NCBI RefSeq assembly: GCF_014839805.1
Contig: NC_051139.1
Span: 3,224,001-3,288,000 of the forward strand
From: Manduca sexta
Taxonomy: Eukaryota > Arthropoda > Insecta > Lepidoptera > Sphingidae
Reading direction: 5' to 3'
DNA length: 64,000 nucleotides
Shown here one piece after another: positions 25,667 through 36,300 of this stretch. The notes under the pieces were generated by a model. That model worked only from the letters and a program-made list of their open reading frames with translations. It was not told where the DNA came from and did not search any database. The first letter of the stretch is position 1; each line of letters begins with the position of its first letter. A program made the translations under genes and the position numbers.

Positions 25667-25854
25667 TAAGTGAAACTGATTACAAAAAATTACAGTTAGT
25701 TTTGGTAACTTCATCATTTTCTAAGAAACTAGCATCTGTTTCAGAAGAAGAGACATTGGAAGTTAGTGATTTAGACCATTCTGCAACAGAGGACCACAAG
25801 GAAACAGATGAGAAACCTAAAAAGAAGAAAAGGAGACGTCGAGAAATCGATATG
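25667..25854 (+). CDS. Brd7-9: Brd7-9 coding exon a (N-terminal, basic)
   Basis: This reads SETDYKKLQLVLVTSS, then a serine/glutamate-rich segment and the basic run KPKKKKRRRR, ending at IDM before the donor gtagtg. The left edge is uncertain: the frame stays open back to 25660. Acceptor AGs lie at 25665-25666 (exon from 25667) and 25694-25695 (exon from 25696). QLVLV resembles the KLVLK motif of BRD9, which favours the longer version. The right border leaves phase 0. Confidence 0.75.
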
Positions 25855-28800
25855 GTAGTGTTTACTAATTTCATACTTTTAACGATGAATTATAAAAATA
25901 ATCGTGATAAATAATACATTTACTTTAAAAGTAACGTTTGTAACGTGAAATTATTTTAAATTTATCGTATTTCATATATCGTTTCATAGGACAATAAGTC
26001 ATAATGCAATACCTGAAGCCATGGCAAAGGCTATGGCTGTAGGACCTTCGCAACACACAATTCTATGTTCTATTTTGAGGGGCTCCTTTTTCCGCACTTA
26101 GCCCGTAGCAGGTCAGGCCGAAGTGCGTGCGTGCAACACACAGTTATAGTTTAATGGAATTTTGTTGAATATTGCAGATAAAGTTGTCAGACGATGATGA
26201 GACTGATGATGAAGTGATCGGCAAGAAGTTGATGCGGCACCTCAGTCCGTGTCCAAATTCACCGGCCTCACATCGGGAGCCTCGAACTTGTGTACTTAAG
26301 GTTAACTTAAAGCTATAAACAAACTGACTATATGATTGTCAAAGGACTTGTTAAAACAGTGCTTTTGCTCTCACCTCGTCTAATGTAAAAAAAGTTTTTC
26401 CAAGACCAAAGTCCTGCTGTATATTTTCCTGGGTTATAAAGTAGCTTATAGAACTCTGGAGTAATGTAGCTATTAGTAAAAAAAAAACAGATTGGGTTTA
26501 GTAGTTCCTTTACTTTTTTACATGTGCATGCACCTGATGTTAAGTAAAGTGATAATGAGATGAGATGAGATGATGAGGATCCTGTCGGCTGAAAAGGCTG
26601 GTCTATTTGGTTTTAATTTTTGAGCCATTTTTATATACCAATAAATTAAACCATGAATAAGTATTGTTGGATGCAGGCTCTTTTGTTACAGACACTGCAT
26701 GTCTGATAACAAAGTAATTGAACTTTATGGTTGTGTCATCATCATCAGCCACATAAAGTCCACTGCTGAAAATAGACTTCCCCTAAAGATTTCTAGACGG
26801 ACCTGTTGAAACCTTGTTTTCACATTAAATTTAATACAAAATATGAAGAATATAAGCAGCATTTTGCTTTTTAATCCATGCTTTTACATAATATTCCAGG
26901 CCAGCCAAAAGCGTCGGCCGCTATCCCGTTTACTGGAACAACTCCTACGTAATCTCGAGAAGCGTGACCCGCACCAGTTCTTCGCTTGGCCTGTAAATGA
27001 CAACTTTGCTCCAGGATACTCCACAATCATCAAGAGACCAATGGACTTTTCTACTATGAAACAAAAGATTGATGATAATGAATACAAGTCATTGAATTGT
27101 TTTATTGTAAGTATTTGATTTCAACAGATTGTTTGAGTGGTGATACCAATTTTGATAAAATACTTTGCGGGATGTCAACTTCAAGATATCAATGATTGGT
27201 TGATAAAAATTAAAAAAAACTATTAGTACTTCAATATTTAGAATGTCATGTCATCATGTTACTTTTTTACATCAGTATTGTAAAAATTTATAATTATCTA
27301 GCAATTTAAGCATTTTTTACCTAATGAAAAGCAGAAAGTAGTCCAACATTGTTATCTCTAGCAATTTGGACCTTTTCTATAACCAATGAAAAACACAATC
27401 CAGTCCAATAACAATTCTTACTTTTGCCAAGTTAGCATATTTATAATTTAGTTCTAATTGACATTGTTAATTTATCAATTGTAATTGTAACAATATTTTC
27501 GTAACTACAGAGCGACTTCAAATTGATGTGCAACAACGCAATGAAGTACAACAAGCCGGGCACGGTGTACCACAAGGCGGCGCGGCGGCTCCTGCACGCG
27601 GGCCTCAAGCAGCTCACGCCTCAGAAGCTGCGGCCCCTCGGCGACATACTCACATACATGTACGAGATACCCATAAGAGAGCTCGGCTTCGACATGGGCA
27701 AGATGGATGTGGTGAGTCCACTTTATTAGATCGAATAGGGCGGCATAATTGTGTCGACTAGTGAGGGATAATCATCTGTCGTCACTCGACAACCTCTCTG
27801 GAGAGCACACTGCTTACCATCAGGTGCAGTGGGGGTCACTTTTCTGTGCCCTCAAAAATTACATATTGGGTTCTTGATACGCTTGCTGCAAACTGTGTTC
27901 GACAAGATTATATATCAATTATGTCCTTGTGTATTTGATTACAGCGGAATTTTGTCAATTGCAATATATATAATATTATGGAGTCAATTCATAACAATTG
28001 TTTTTTCACCGATCAGTTCTAAGAATTGGTGAGTGAAAATTTTAATATCAACATAGTGTGCAGAAAGTGAATTAAGACAGATAAAACACACACTATCTGT
28101 TATATTACAAGTGAAAAAAAACATGTATTTACCAAAAGCATATCTTAAGACTAGGCACTGATAGTAAGCTCTTTTGTGTGGTAGAAACAGACATGTGTCA
28201 AAATCTGTAGAGTAAGCAATGACGTCATATATTACATTTTGACCTAATATCAGTTTGTATACAACAGTTAAATCTAAAAATACAACACAAATTTTGGAAA
28301 GTTTTTCATTTGCAACCACATGTTTTGACACTAATCACAACTTGGTATCATGCCAACATTAAAGTTGATACATTAATAACATGTAATCATCCTTATTTAC
28401 TGCTATATAAGTATTATCAATCATTACATTATTATTCATGAGGTTATGCTAGATTATTTCTTATACATTTATGTATTATGTTTATGAGATTGCTGATTGG
28501 GTCACAATTGTTAGTGCAGAATTTTGGTACATTTTATAAATTTTTTATAGTTTATTACCTACATTTTTTTCTTGATGCATCTGCAAATGATAAGGTCTTT
28601 AACAAGATTTCAAAAATGTTATATTTGCAACAAAATCTTCTTAACAGTTGTGGCTCTCTACCGATCATGTCCCAATATGTTCCAGCGTATGTATTAGGTT
28701 GGGGAAAAAGTTTTTTCGCATTTTATATGAAAACTCAAGACTGTTTTCAAAGTTCTAGTAATATTTAATTACTGTATGTTTGTGTCATTTTGTTCAATGA

Positions 28801-31800
28801 CTTTCTGTCATCTTTAAGGAAGTGCGATGATCCCATTGCTGTAGAAATTTTTGGACTACTGATTAAAAAAACGCGGCAATTAGTTTTGGCAGTCCTCTCT
28901 TGATGGTATTCTGACACTGTCTAAAGAATTCTGAGGAGATTGAAACAAGTGGAAATTTGAAGGTGCAAGGTCAAGGCATGGTGGAGGCATTAACACCTCC
29001 CAGCCAAATTCTCTTAATTTTTGCTGAGTGGCTAAGTACGTGTGTGGTCTAGCGTTATCGTGATGAAAGACCACACCCATTCTATTGATAATTCCGGCCG
29101 CTTTCTCTCAATTTCTTGCTTTATACTCATAGGTTGCTGACAGTAGAGATCCGAATCGATGGTTCTGCCCGAAGGTCAAAGCTCACAATGAGCAAAACCC
29201 GTCCAATCCCACCTTACACACAGCATCACCTTATTGCGAGATAACCTAGGTTTTGCCACAGTCTGTGAAACCTGACAAAAAGAAAAATAAATGAAAAATA
29301 ATTAAAAAGTTCTTTAAACTTTGTTTCTTTTTTTGAAATGTAACTTTTTTAACATTATCAAAATCAGATACAAATACAATTTATTAGATTTTTATACATA
29401 CTATATGCGAAAATACTTTTTCCCCGACCTATTATGTCACTCTGTACATTTATATATAGTGTTTGGTAACATGTTTATGTGAAATGTGAACTTTTTGCAA
29501 CGCAGCCTATTAGGACGTACGGCCGTAAGGTGATTCAGAATAATTACAATATATAATGAGTGAACAGTAGTGACATGTTTTTAGTATAGTTTATTTTTTT
29601 TTTATATTTTCGTTCGCTTATTCTCGGATGGGAGTGCGAGTGTGTGGATGTAGGGTGAGCGTGTGTATTACGCATTGCATGCGATTTGACGGCGCGGGGT
29701 GCAATTGTGGAACTATTAATGGTCTGCTTTTGTTTATGGATTTGTTCTATCTCATACAGTAATGAACGGCTTTGATATTAGACAAGAATGTCTTTATTAT
29801 GTCATGTTGAATTCTTTATATACTTCTCTTTTAAACAGAAAAAATAAACTTTTATATTTGATCGTATTTTTTGGAAAATGTGTGCAACTTATGTTATTGT
29901 TATACTCCAATTATATTTTTAAATATCGACTTGCCAGTACTGAAGTTGATTTATTATATTTTAATGAATTCTTTTTACTACGTTAATAGTTATGAAATCA
30001 ATTTATCACTTGCCTGGCTCCTCGAAGGGGTAATATGTATGAATATTGTGAAACAAATTAGTAATGGAATGTGTTAAAATAAAAGACATATACTTACAGT
30101 CAACTATGTTAATAATCAAATTCCAAACATATATATTATTTTTTATTATGAACATAAAAGTAAAATCTAAACATACTCATATAAATACTAACGTCTGGAT
30201 AACCGGATTAAAACGGTATATACAATAAATAAAATATTATATTCAACAAATAAAAATATTTATTTTGTATATATTTTATTAGTACCATTTTATTAGTTAT
30301 TGCGGCAACTGAAGTTAAGGCAAATAGTTGTACCCTTTTTCTAATCCAAAAAATGAGATGTGAGTACAAAAATATTTGATGTCCGAGAATTTTCTTTTTT
30401 TATGGATGTTGTTAAAATTATAATATTATGGTTTACCTCCAACATCCATTTTGTCGATCCGTTTATACTATCCAATACCTTGGATCCATAGTAAAACAGG
30501 ACACTAGTTTGTTCCATGTAGCGTCGGATAGTTCCACGAGCGTATGTCGCGCGGCACGTAGGTGCGGTTGTGACGTCATAGTCGGAGTCCGTCCGGGGTA
30601 GAGCGAGACAACCTGCGGGCGGTAGATTCGATATTATTGACTCCTTTAAACATACATTACTATCGGAAAAGCGCAGCATGAAGCTAGTCTATCGTGGATT
30701 TACTCTCATTGAACAATTGATTCCCTGATCACACTGCGTAGTACGTCGAGTTGTCAATTTAAAGTTTTTCAGATCAGCTATAATAGCCCTCTTTGACGAA
30801 TTTCCTTCTGGGTACAATTGATATTACACATCTTATGAGTACGGCATAATTTTAATGATCATTGAAGAATGACGTGAGAGAAAAAAGTAAGGCATTCTAG
30901 AAAGTCCACTTCCTAATTATATGCGTCAACTGATGCGAACAACCAGTGCGCGTTTTACCTCATTATCTTAACACCTGTATCTAAACAGTGAAATAAGTTG
31001 TATAAAATTTTTAATACAATATGTTCAATGAGGGTAGTTCTATATCGTCAAGTATTACTAACACCATCTCGCTCTACCCCAGCAAGTACCAATCGATTCT
31101 GACGTGTTCTGTGTGACGTAGCGCGTCCTCAAGCGAAGCAGCCCGCTGAAGAGCGGCGGCTCGGAGGCGGAGACGGTGTCGGACGGCGGACACGACCGCC
31201 AGGACTCGGGCGACAGCGTCAAGATACAAATGGAAGCCGCTAGGGAGCAGCACAGGCGTCGACTCGCTAAGAAAGGTGAATAGGTTTCTTATATTATGGT
31301 TAAATGTTGGGAATTATCAAGTTGGTTAAGTATCCCTTATACAGGTGTAGCATGATCACCATAAATACATACTACATGTTGTAGAGCTGTTGAATTTATG
31401 TATAAGGGCATGTTACTATCCTGAAACAACACAAACTCTTTTTTGGAAATATTTGCAAAGGACTATAACCGAAGCAAAACATACATATGTATATTGTATA
31501 GTGAGAAGAGATCCAACCCGTTTGAATATGGCTTAGTCTCTCATAACTCTTTATTGACCTCATCAGTACATCTATTTTTAATACAGATTCGAAACAAAAA
31601 TTAATACATTACTGCAAAAAATTGATTTCTTTTATTTTGGTCCATCGGTCACTCAGCCTTCCCGCGCATGGACTCCGAGGGCAAGACCACGCTCCGGCTG
31701 GTCACCAACACTGTGGAGGGCAGCGGGGACGACAAGCCACTCACGCTGGGCAGGTACATCGGGAAACTCACGCAAGGCACCGGCTCATTACACAGTAAGT

Positions 31801-34707
31801 CTATAATCTATTTTACTGACTATCGCTTAGAAATTGTGTAATTATTGATGCATTAAATTGTAATTTATCTTATTTACCTTAATTATTATTATAGATATGA
31901 TACCACCGCAATGTCTATTTCTGCCGCCAAGCAGCAATTTGTAGTCACTGTTGTGTTCTGGTTTGAAAGACATTGTAGCCAGTGTAACTACTGGACATAA
32001 TGAGACTTAACATCTCACGTTTCAGGATGGCGAGCACAGTAGAATACGAAACAATACTCTGTAATTTATGGTATTGAATAATGTTTCTACTGTTTATGAG
32101 CGGTCGTATTGCTTACCATAAGGCGAACGGCAAGCTCTTCTCGACATTAAATGCAATAAAATAAATTAACATAATTACAACTACAAACCTGTACCGTTTG
32201 ACCGATCTACGTAACTCCACTGATTTCAGTGAACATAATGGCCTCTCACAGCCCAGCTAATTATATTATATCACAAAAAAGGATGTGGATGTATGTTTTA
32301 TTTCAAATGTAAAAATGATAAAACCATCAAATTTTTGGTCAGGCTAAATGTGCAAAAAAAGAGTTTTAAAGTTTAATAATAATTACTTTGCTATCAGCAC
32401 CCCGTGAAGACCGGAGGAACACAGCGAAAGGAGTGAAACCACTTTACTACGGTCCTTTTAGCTCGTACGCGCCCTCTTACGACGGCACGTTCGCAACTCT
32501 CACCAAGGAGGAGTCGCATCTCTTATACCACACGTTACGTGAGTCTCTCTACCTTCATTAATAGATGGCGCTCAAACAATATTAGTGTAATAATTTTTTT
32601 GCTCACGGATCATTATATATTTTTTTATTTACTTACAAATTACGAAATAAACTCTCCGTAATCATGATTCCCATACTAAGCGATGCTTGTGTTATGGGCA
32701 ATCACAATCGCTAGTTTAATAATATTACTGACGTTAAATGTGCAAAACCACTGTAAAATTATGACGTAATTATAGCATGTGTGATAATAAACAAAAAAAA
32801 AAAATTAATGATTTCCTATTCTAATTTTTAAACTTTTATTTACCACAATTATCCTTAGGTGATAGATAAAAAAAAACGTTTTTACTCATGTGTAACATAC
32901 ATACGGATTTTTAGTAAGATATAGTCAACACTAATGCGAAGTAATTTATTAATATATTTTCTCTGTGAAATATCTATCGGTATAGACTCCTGTATTATGT
33001 GTTGGTACCTTCCTACTTGATTATAACATGCATAATAATCCTCAGCGTCAGAAACCGGCCAGGGCAACGAAGAAATGCTTCGGTTCGCGCCGGACTCGCC
33101 TTGGACGGCCATCTATGATATGGAAGCGATGTTCCCTGATAAAAAACAACAGCCCGAACAAGGTCCCTACGTTGAAGATAATGTGAGTCATTCAAACACA
33201 ATAAATGTTATTTTTTCTACTACAGTAATCAATGAAATATTGCCACGAAAACGAAGCCTCTACATTTTGCGTCAATTAATACTAGACGCGAGTTTTTATA
33301 TGTAGCCATCTTTTTAAATCAGTGACAATAAAATCGGAAATAATTCCAGTCTACGGTCATCTCACTCTCCTAACAGCGATTTGTTAACATAATTTGCCTT
33401 CGTTATTTTATTGATGTTTGCCATGTGATCTCAGGGCAAAGGGCTATGTTTTACATTTGTCATACATATTTACCCTAATAGTTTATCTAACATTATTCTG
33501 ATATTTAAAACTTATTATTACGTTATTTTAGGACATATCAAAGGTGAAGGTGGAAGTGGAACAGCTACGCACCCTGTCGGAGCTGGGCATCGACATGGAA
33601 TTCCTGAACGATATAGAGGAGGAAATCGCCGCGTCGCAGCATGACTACGGCATCTCGGGGGCGCTGCGGCACACGTACGAGCTGCTCATCAAGCTAGAGA
33701 AAGAACAGAGAGAGCGGTAAGACTATCACAATTTAATTGGAGATTGATCTACCGTCTTTAATGTTCATATGAGATAGCGATTTACCCGCGAACTATTTGA
33801 CTTTGTGATCATTCGATAAGGTTGCTTGCTTTTATTAAATTTATTTTATTTTAGCGCATATATTTTGATAATGTTTCTTGAAAACCATTAATATTAATAT
33901 AATTTACAGATGTGAATTGAAAATGATAAATTAGTTCCAAGACAACTTAATTACTACTGATAGTGATAATAGCTTGTCCAAGCTATATTCGCAGGTCCTT
34001 GGTTTAGATTAAATGGTAAAAGTCGCGTCAACTCTATTACCATTGTTTTCAATCCTATAGCAAATTGACTAACAGTTGTTTTTAATAAACAATCCCAATC
34101 TCAAAGTTTAATCCGATTCCAAGATTGAAACAATCAAAAAATAATTGTAACCATGTCATAAACTTGGTTCTAATTGGTGCATTTTGGCGATAGATCGAAA
34201 AAGGCGATTGGGATTGTTAATTAAAAATGGCGGTTAGAACAGTGTGTGATGGTGGTGTGTTGGCTGTGCAGGCTGTCTGCGACGCCGCCGTGGCACCTGT
34301 CGCTGTCGCGCGGCGCGGGCGGCGGCGAGCGCGAGCTGGCGCGCCAGGTGTGCGCCTGCCTGCGCGGCATGGCCGCGCGCCTCGCGCCCCGCCACCTCGC
34401 GCCGCTCGCCGCGCTGCGGGCCGCCATGGGCGTCACGCTCGACCATCTCGGTAACTCCACTGCACACTTCATATCAATAAACAGACACAATTACTACCGT
34501 CATAGTAAAAAAAATATGAAACAAAACTGATTGATTTGTGCTTGATATTTGACCATAATATAGGTATGTATAAATATTGTAACAAGGCTATAATGCAGGT
34601 TATTTTTTGTAGATACGCCAATGGCTGTAGACGACTTTGAGATGGAGATGCACGAATCCAGAGATACAGTGTCTGATCCTGACTCGCGCTCCAGCCACGA
34701 CAAATAA
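25667..34707 (+). CDS. Brd7-9: BRD7/BRD9-type bromodomain protein (first exon not found), gene span
   Basis: Eleven exons with GT-AG borders and consistent phases give about 580 residues. In order they are: a short start resembling the family's 'LKLVLK' segment; an acidic stretch and a lysine/arginine-rich probable nuclear signal (KPKKKKRRRR); REPRTCVLK; a bromodomain (LEKRDPHQFFAWPV, FAPGYSTIIKRPMDFSTM, MCNNAMKYNKPGTVYHKAA) split over two exons; then the long C-terminal region typical of BRD7/BRD9 (DUF3512-like). The asparagine in MKYNKPGT aligns with the acetyl-lysine-binding asparagine. Known of the family: BRD9 is a subunit of ncBAF and BRD7 of PBAF, both nuclear SWI/SNF remodellers, and Drosophila has one gene for both. 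Length is close to human BRD9 (about 600 residues). The start codon was not found; the first exon is probably upstream of 25.66 kb. Family assignment is strong; BRD7 versus BRD9 cannot be decided here. Confidence 0.93.
26178..26300 (+). CDS. Brd7-9: Brd7-9 coding exon b
   Basis: Forty-one codons, phase 0 at both ends, after acceptor attgcag. It begins IKLSDDDETDDEVIGKK and ends REPRTCVLK at donor gttaac. The REPRTCVLK stretch just before the bromodomain is a feature I recall from insect BRD7-9 proteins. Confidence 0.88.
26366..26515 (+). repeat. Degraded family C repeat
   Basis: TATATTTTCCTGGGTTATAA then AGTAGCTTATAGAACTCTGG. In a Brd7-9 intron. Confidence 0.45.
26745..26825 (+). repeat. LINE tail, family K
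   Basis: CATCATCATCAGCCACATAA, then CCACTGCTGAAAATAGACTT and GATTTCTAGACGGACCTGTT. I recall this as a common lepidopteran non-LTR 3' end. Confidence 0.6.
26900..27106 (+). CDS. Brd7-9: Brd7-9 coding exon c (first half of bromodomain)
   Basis: Sixty-nine codons, phase 0 at both ends, between acceptor tattccag and donor gtaagt. It encodes helix Z and the ZA loop: LLEQLLRNLEKRDPHQFFAWP, APGYSTIIKRPMDFSTM and DDNEYKS. The PMDF motif and the preceding Y and P are bromodomain hallmarks. Confidence 0.95.
27511..27711 (+). CDS. Brd7-9: Brd7-9 coding exon d (second half of bromodomain)
   Basis: Sixty-seven codons, phase 0 at both ends, after acceptor actacag and before donor gtgagt. It starts SDFKLMCNNAMKYNKPGTVY and contains the conserved asparagine (YNKP) that contacts acetyl-lysine in this family. 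After the last helix come a proline/leucine segment and MYEIPIRELGFDMGKMDV. The intron that follows is 3.4 kb, the largest in the gene. Confidence 0.95.
27735..27850 (+). repeat. Dispersed repeat family B fragment
   Basis: GGGCGGCATAATTGTGTCGA, then CTTACCATCAGGTGCAGTGG. Lies just inside the large Brd7-9 intron. Confidence 0.75.
28694..29432 (-). mobile_element. Internally deleted, inactive mariner element
   Basis: The 739-bp element has TIRs TTAGGTTGGGGAAAAAGTTT (left) and a near-identical inverted right end, flanked by TA at 28692-28693 and 29433-29434. On the minus strand 28880-29080 encodes a transposase remnant with FHHDNARPHT, LREFGWEVLM and LDLAPSNFHLF. These cover the second catalytic Asp region and the D(34)D third-Asp region of mariner transposases. 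A full mariner is about 1.3 kb, so roughly half is missing and the reading frame is broken. It sits antisense in the Brd7-9 intron. Confidence 0.92.
28880..29080 (-). pseudogene. Mariner transposase fragment
   Basis: A 66-codon open stretch matches the C-terminal third of mariner transposases (HHDNARPHT and DLAPSNFHLF motifs). Relative to the usual 'PPYSPDLAPSD' pattern one residue appears to be missing before the third Asp. There is no intact N-terminal DNA-binding domain. Confidence 0.9.
31122..31275 (+). CDS. Brd7-9: Brd7-9 coding exon e
   Basis: Acceptor gacgtag, donor gtgaat; enters phase 0 and leaves phase 1. It encodes RVLKRSSPLKSGGSEAETVS and ends in a charged helix, EAAREQHRRRLAKK. 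GC content is far above the flanking intron, which supports coding use. Confidence 0.88.
31657..31794 (+). CDS. Brd7-9: Brd7-9 coding exon f
   Basis: Acceptor actcag, donor gtaagt, phase 1 to phase 1. It encodes FPRMDSEGKTTLRLVTN and then PLTLGRYIGKLTQGTGSLH. It corresponds to the part of BRD7/BRD9 after the bromodomain that contains 'LPGGKMGYL' and 'LLYSVVN' in human BRD9; the alignment is by eye. Confidence 0.88.
31897..32164 (-). repeat. Dispersed repeat family A in a Brd7-9 intron
   Basis: Inverted copy from ACCACCGCAATGTCTATTTC to the T-rich tail side (TTAAATGCAATAAAATAAAT), in the intron between exons f and g. Confidence 0.85.
32398..32538 (+). CDS. Brd7-9: Brd7-9 coding exon g
   Basis: Acceptor ctatcag, donor gtgagt, phase 1 to phase 1. 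It encodes PREDRRNTAKGVKPLYYGPF, then SSYAPSYDGTFATLTKEESH. The 'GPFSSYAPSYDGTFATLTKEE' type segment is a conserved family feature (family knowledge). Confidence 0.9.
33046..33182 (+). CDS. Brd7-9: Brd7-9 coding exon h
   Basis: Acceptor cctcag, donor gtgagt, phase 1 to phase 0. It encodes SETGQGNEEMLRFAPDSPWT, then AIYDMEAMFPDKKQ. This corresponds to the segment before the 'VVDDLLDQITGGDH' part of BRD9, but is diverged. Confidence 0.85.
33532..33716 (+). CDS. Brd7-9: Brd7-9 coding exon i
   Basis: Acceptor attttag, donor gtaaga, phase 0 to phase 2. It encodes DISKVKVEVEQLRTLSELGI, DMEFLNDIEEEIA, and LRHTYELLIKLEKEQRER, which looks helical and may form a coiled coil. It corresponds to the 'VDISMLSSLGK' and 'LLQDLHEAQAER' parts of human BRD9. 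Confidence 0.9.
34272..34450 (+). CDS. Brd7-9: Brd7-9 coding exon j (very GC-rich)
   Basis: Acceptor ctgtgcag, donor gtaact, phase 2 to phase 1. It encodes RLSATPPWHLSLSRGAGGGE, then a leucine/alanine/arginine-rich helical stretch ending MGVTLDHL. It is strikingly GC-rich in an AT-rich region, and several other reading frames are open by chance. Splice phase and position in the gene favour this frame. Confidence 0.85.
34613..34707 (+). CDS. Brd7-9: Brd7-9 last coding exon
   Basis: Acceptor ttttgtag, phase 1 in. It encodes DTPMAVDDFEMEMHESRDTV, then SDPDSRSSHDK and TAA at 34705-34707. The acidic, serine-rich end is usual for the family. An AATAAA lies 63 bases past the stop. Confidence 0.9.
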
Positions 34708-34769
34708 TGGCGCTGAAGGCATAAAGAACTAGATTTAATTAATATAAGCTTAAAATAGTGTAAGATTTT

Positions 34770-34775
34770 AATAAA
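34770..34775 (+). terminator. Probable poly(A) signal of Brd7-9
   Basis: AATAAA lies 63 bases after the stop codon, giving a short 3' UTR. It is the first canonical hexamer downstream. Confidence 0.6.
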
Positions 34776-35534
34776 TCACTAAATTTTATATGTGTTATTA
34801 TTTTAAAGTTAGATCTTAGATTTCTTTTTGTTTACCAGAAGTATTTAAGATTGTAATAAATTATGAACTGGTGCCATCTATCGGTAAATGATTGTAAACC
34901 GTAGTGACAATGTGACCGGTAGGTGGCAGTAAATTAAATAATGTGATTTATATTTAGTTACGTATAACCCGATAATAGATGGCGCATGGCTTAACTTTTT
35001 CAATATGTATGACACCTTATTATATGATTGTTACTAAATGCCGTAAAACGGAATGAATAACTTAGAGAACTCAAGCAGGGAAAAGAAATGAAACATATTA
35101 TTAAGATTATAAAACAATTATAATTACCAAAATAAACACATTTAACATTATTGAGAATACGCCACGGTCAGTAGCGGCATCAACTGATTCGATTCTCTGG
35201 GCCGCTGGGCGGTAGATCTCTCAGCCTTTTTACCCGTTTGCTGAAATAGGATAATGGTTTTTCTTGGTACCCCCTAATTGTGGTTTAAAAATTAAAACAA
35301 TCTCCAGGCCGTAGGCGGCCTGTGCACTACCCCCTATGTTTGACCACTGGCCGTATAAACCAGGCGGAAACACTATGTCCTTGGATTCGACTGCTAATTC
35401 GCCTAATACGTAGGATGGAATAATGTGAATTCTCTCGTTGAATCCAGATTTCAGGGACAGCCGGGAGGTTTCACGTGATTATTTGTGCTCTAAATATCAT
35501 CCTAATATAAGTATTATTATAGGAAATTAACGGA

Positions 35535-35600
35535 ATGTATATAGAAGATAATAAGTATTAATATAGTAGTTAGTATAGAAGATAATAAGTAATAATATAG
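35535..35600 (+). repeat. Short tandem duplication
   Basis: TATAGAAGATAATAAGTA occurs twice about 37 bases apart, just left of the hAT MITE. Confidence 0.7.
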
Positions 35601-35639
35601 AAAAAGTAAAAGTTGTAAGCAATTTCAATTACATTAGAG

Positions 35640-35891
35640 CAGTGGTTCTCAAACTTTTTAAATGACGGAACCCTTTTGGGAAGCAAAATAAGTACTTGAT
35701 GGAACCCTACAATAAAACAATTGTTTTTATAAGTGTATTTTTTATTAATCAGCATAATAAAAGTACAATGTAACAGTTACTAATTATTATTGAGAGAGGT
35801 GTTTTAATTTTTTTTTCTAAATTCTTGCGGAACCCCGACAGAGGTATCACGGAACCCTAGGGTTCCGCGGAACACACTTAGAGTATAGCTG
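35640..35891 (+). mobile_element. hAT-type MITE with perfect target duplication
   Basis: 252 bp, starts CAGTGGTTCTCAAACTTTTT, with a decayed inverted end. Internal GGAACCC and GGTTCCGCGGAAC are characteristic. Flanked by CATTAGAG at 35632-35639 and 35892-35899. This terminus is common to many animal hAT elements. Confidence 0.85.
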
Positions 35892-36129
35892 CATTAGAGT
35901 ATAAGCTCTTGGACTCAAATAAATGATGTTGCGCTTTAGACAATAATATATTACCATATAAGTATATAGCAATGTTTTTTTTTTTTTCATTATGAAAATA
36001 AGTATATGATTATTAATATTATTTCTTTGATAGATTTGTAAAACTTCCATTGCAATTAAAACGGTACTTACGTCTTGCAGTAATTACTTACATTTGAAAT
36101 TTTCGAGTTCAGCACATATAATGAGAAAA

Positions 36130-36300
36130 ATCGGTGTTAAAAAATCGATGCCCCACAATTCGCACAACCTGCCGAGCCATTAGCCGCGGCCCCAACACTT
36201 CCCGAAGGGGGCGCCGCGCGCGTGCGACCGGCGGCGCGCGCGCTCTCACACGCGCCCGCGCACGCGACATCGACTCGCTAATCAGCCGTGAACTGGATTA
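36130..36300. promoter_or_regulatory. CpG-rich island, possible promoter
   Basis: A very GC-rich 100-base core (36185-36275) of repeated CGCGCG and CACGCG in intergenic DNA 1.5 kb past the Brd7-9 end. No protein is encoded convincingly. It could be a promoter or first exon of a gene on either strand, or a CpG-rich enhancer. Confidence 0.25.

Larger units (their letters stand above)
27712..31121 (+). other. Largest Brd7-9 intron, transposon-bearing
   Basis: A 3.4-kb intron with a fragment of a tetrapod-like dispersed repeat (27735-27850), a deleted mariner (28694-29432) and a 240-base GC-richer block at about 30.44-30.70 kb of unknown origin. No further exon is needed, because the flanking exons join in phase 0. 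Confidence 0.7.

Noticed and set aside
25638..25673. ATG at 25638 as the start of Brd7-9
   Set aside because: Its frame ends in TGA after 11 codons, and joining it to the next exon would need an intron of 29 bases.
34227..34530. Several long frames on both strands around Brd7-9 exon j
   Set aside because: GC-driven shadows; only one frame fits the splice phases and the family.
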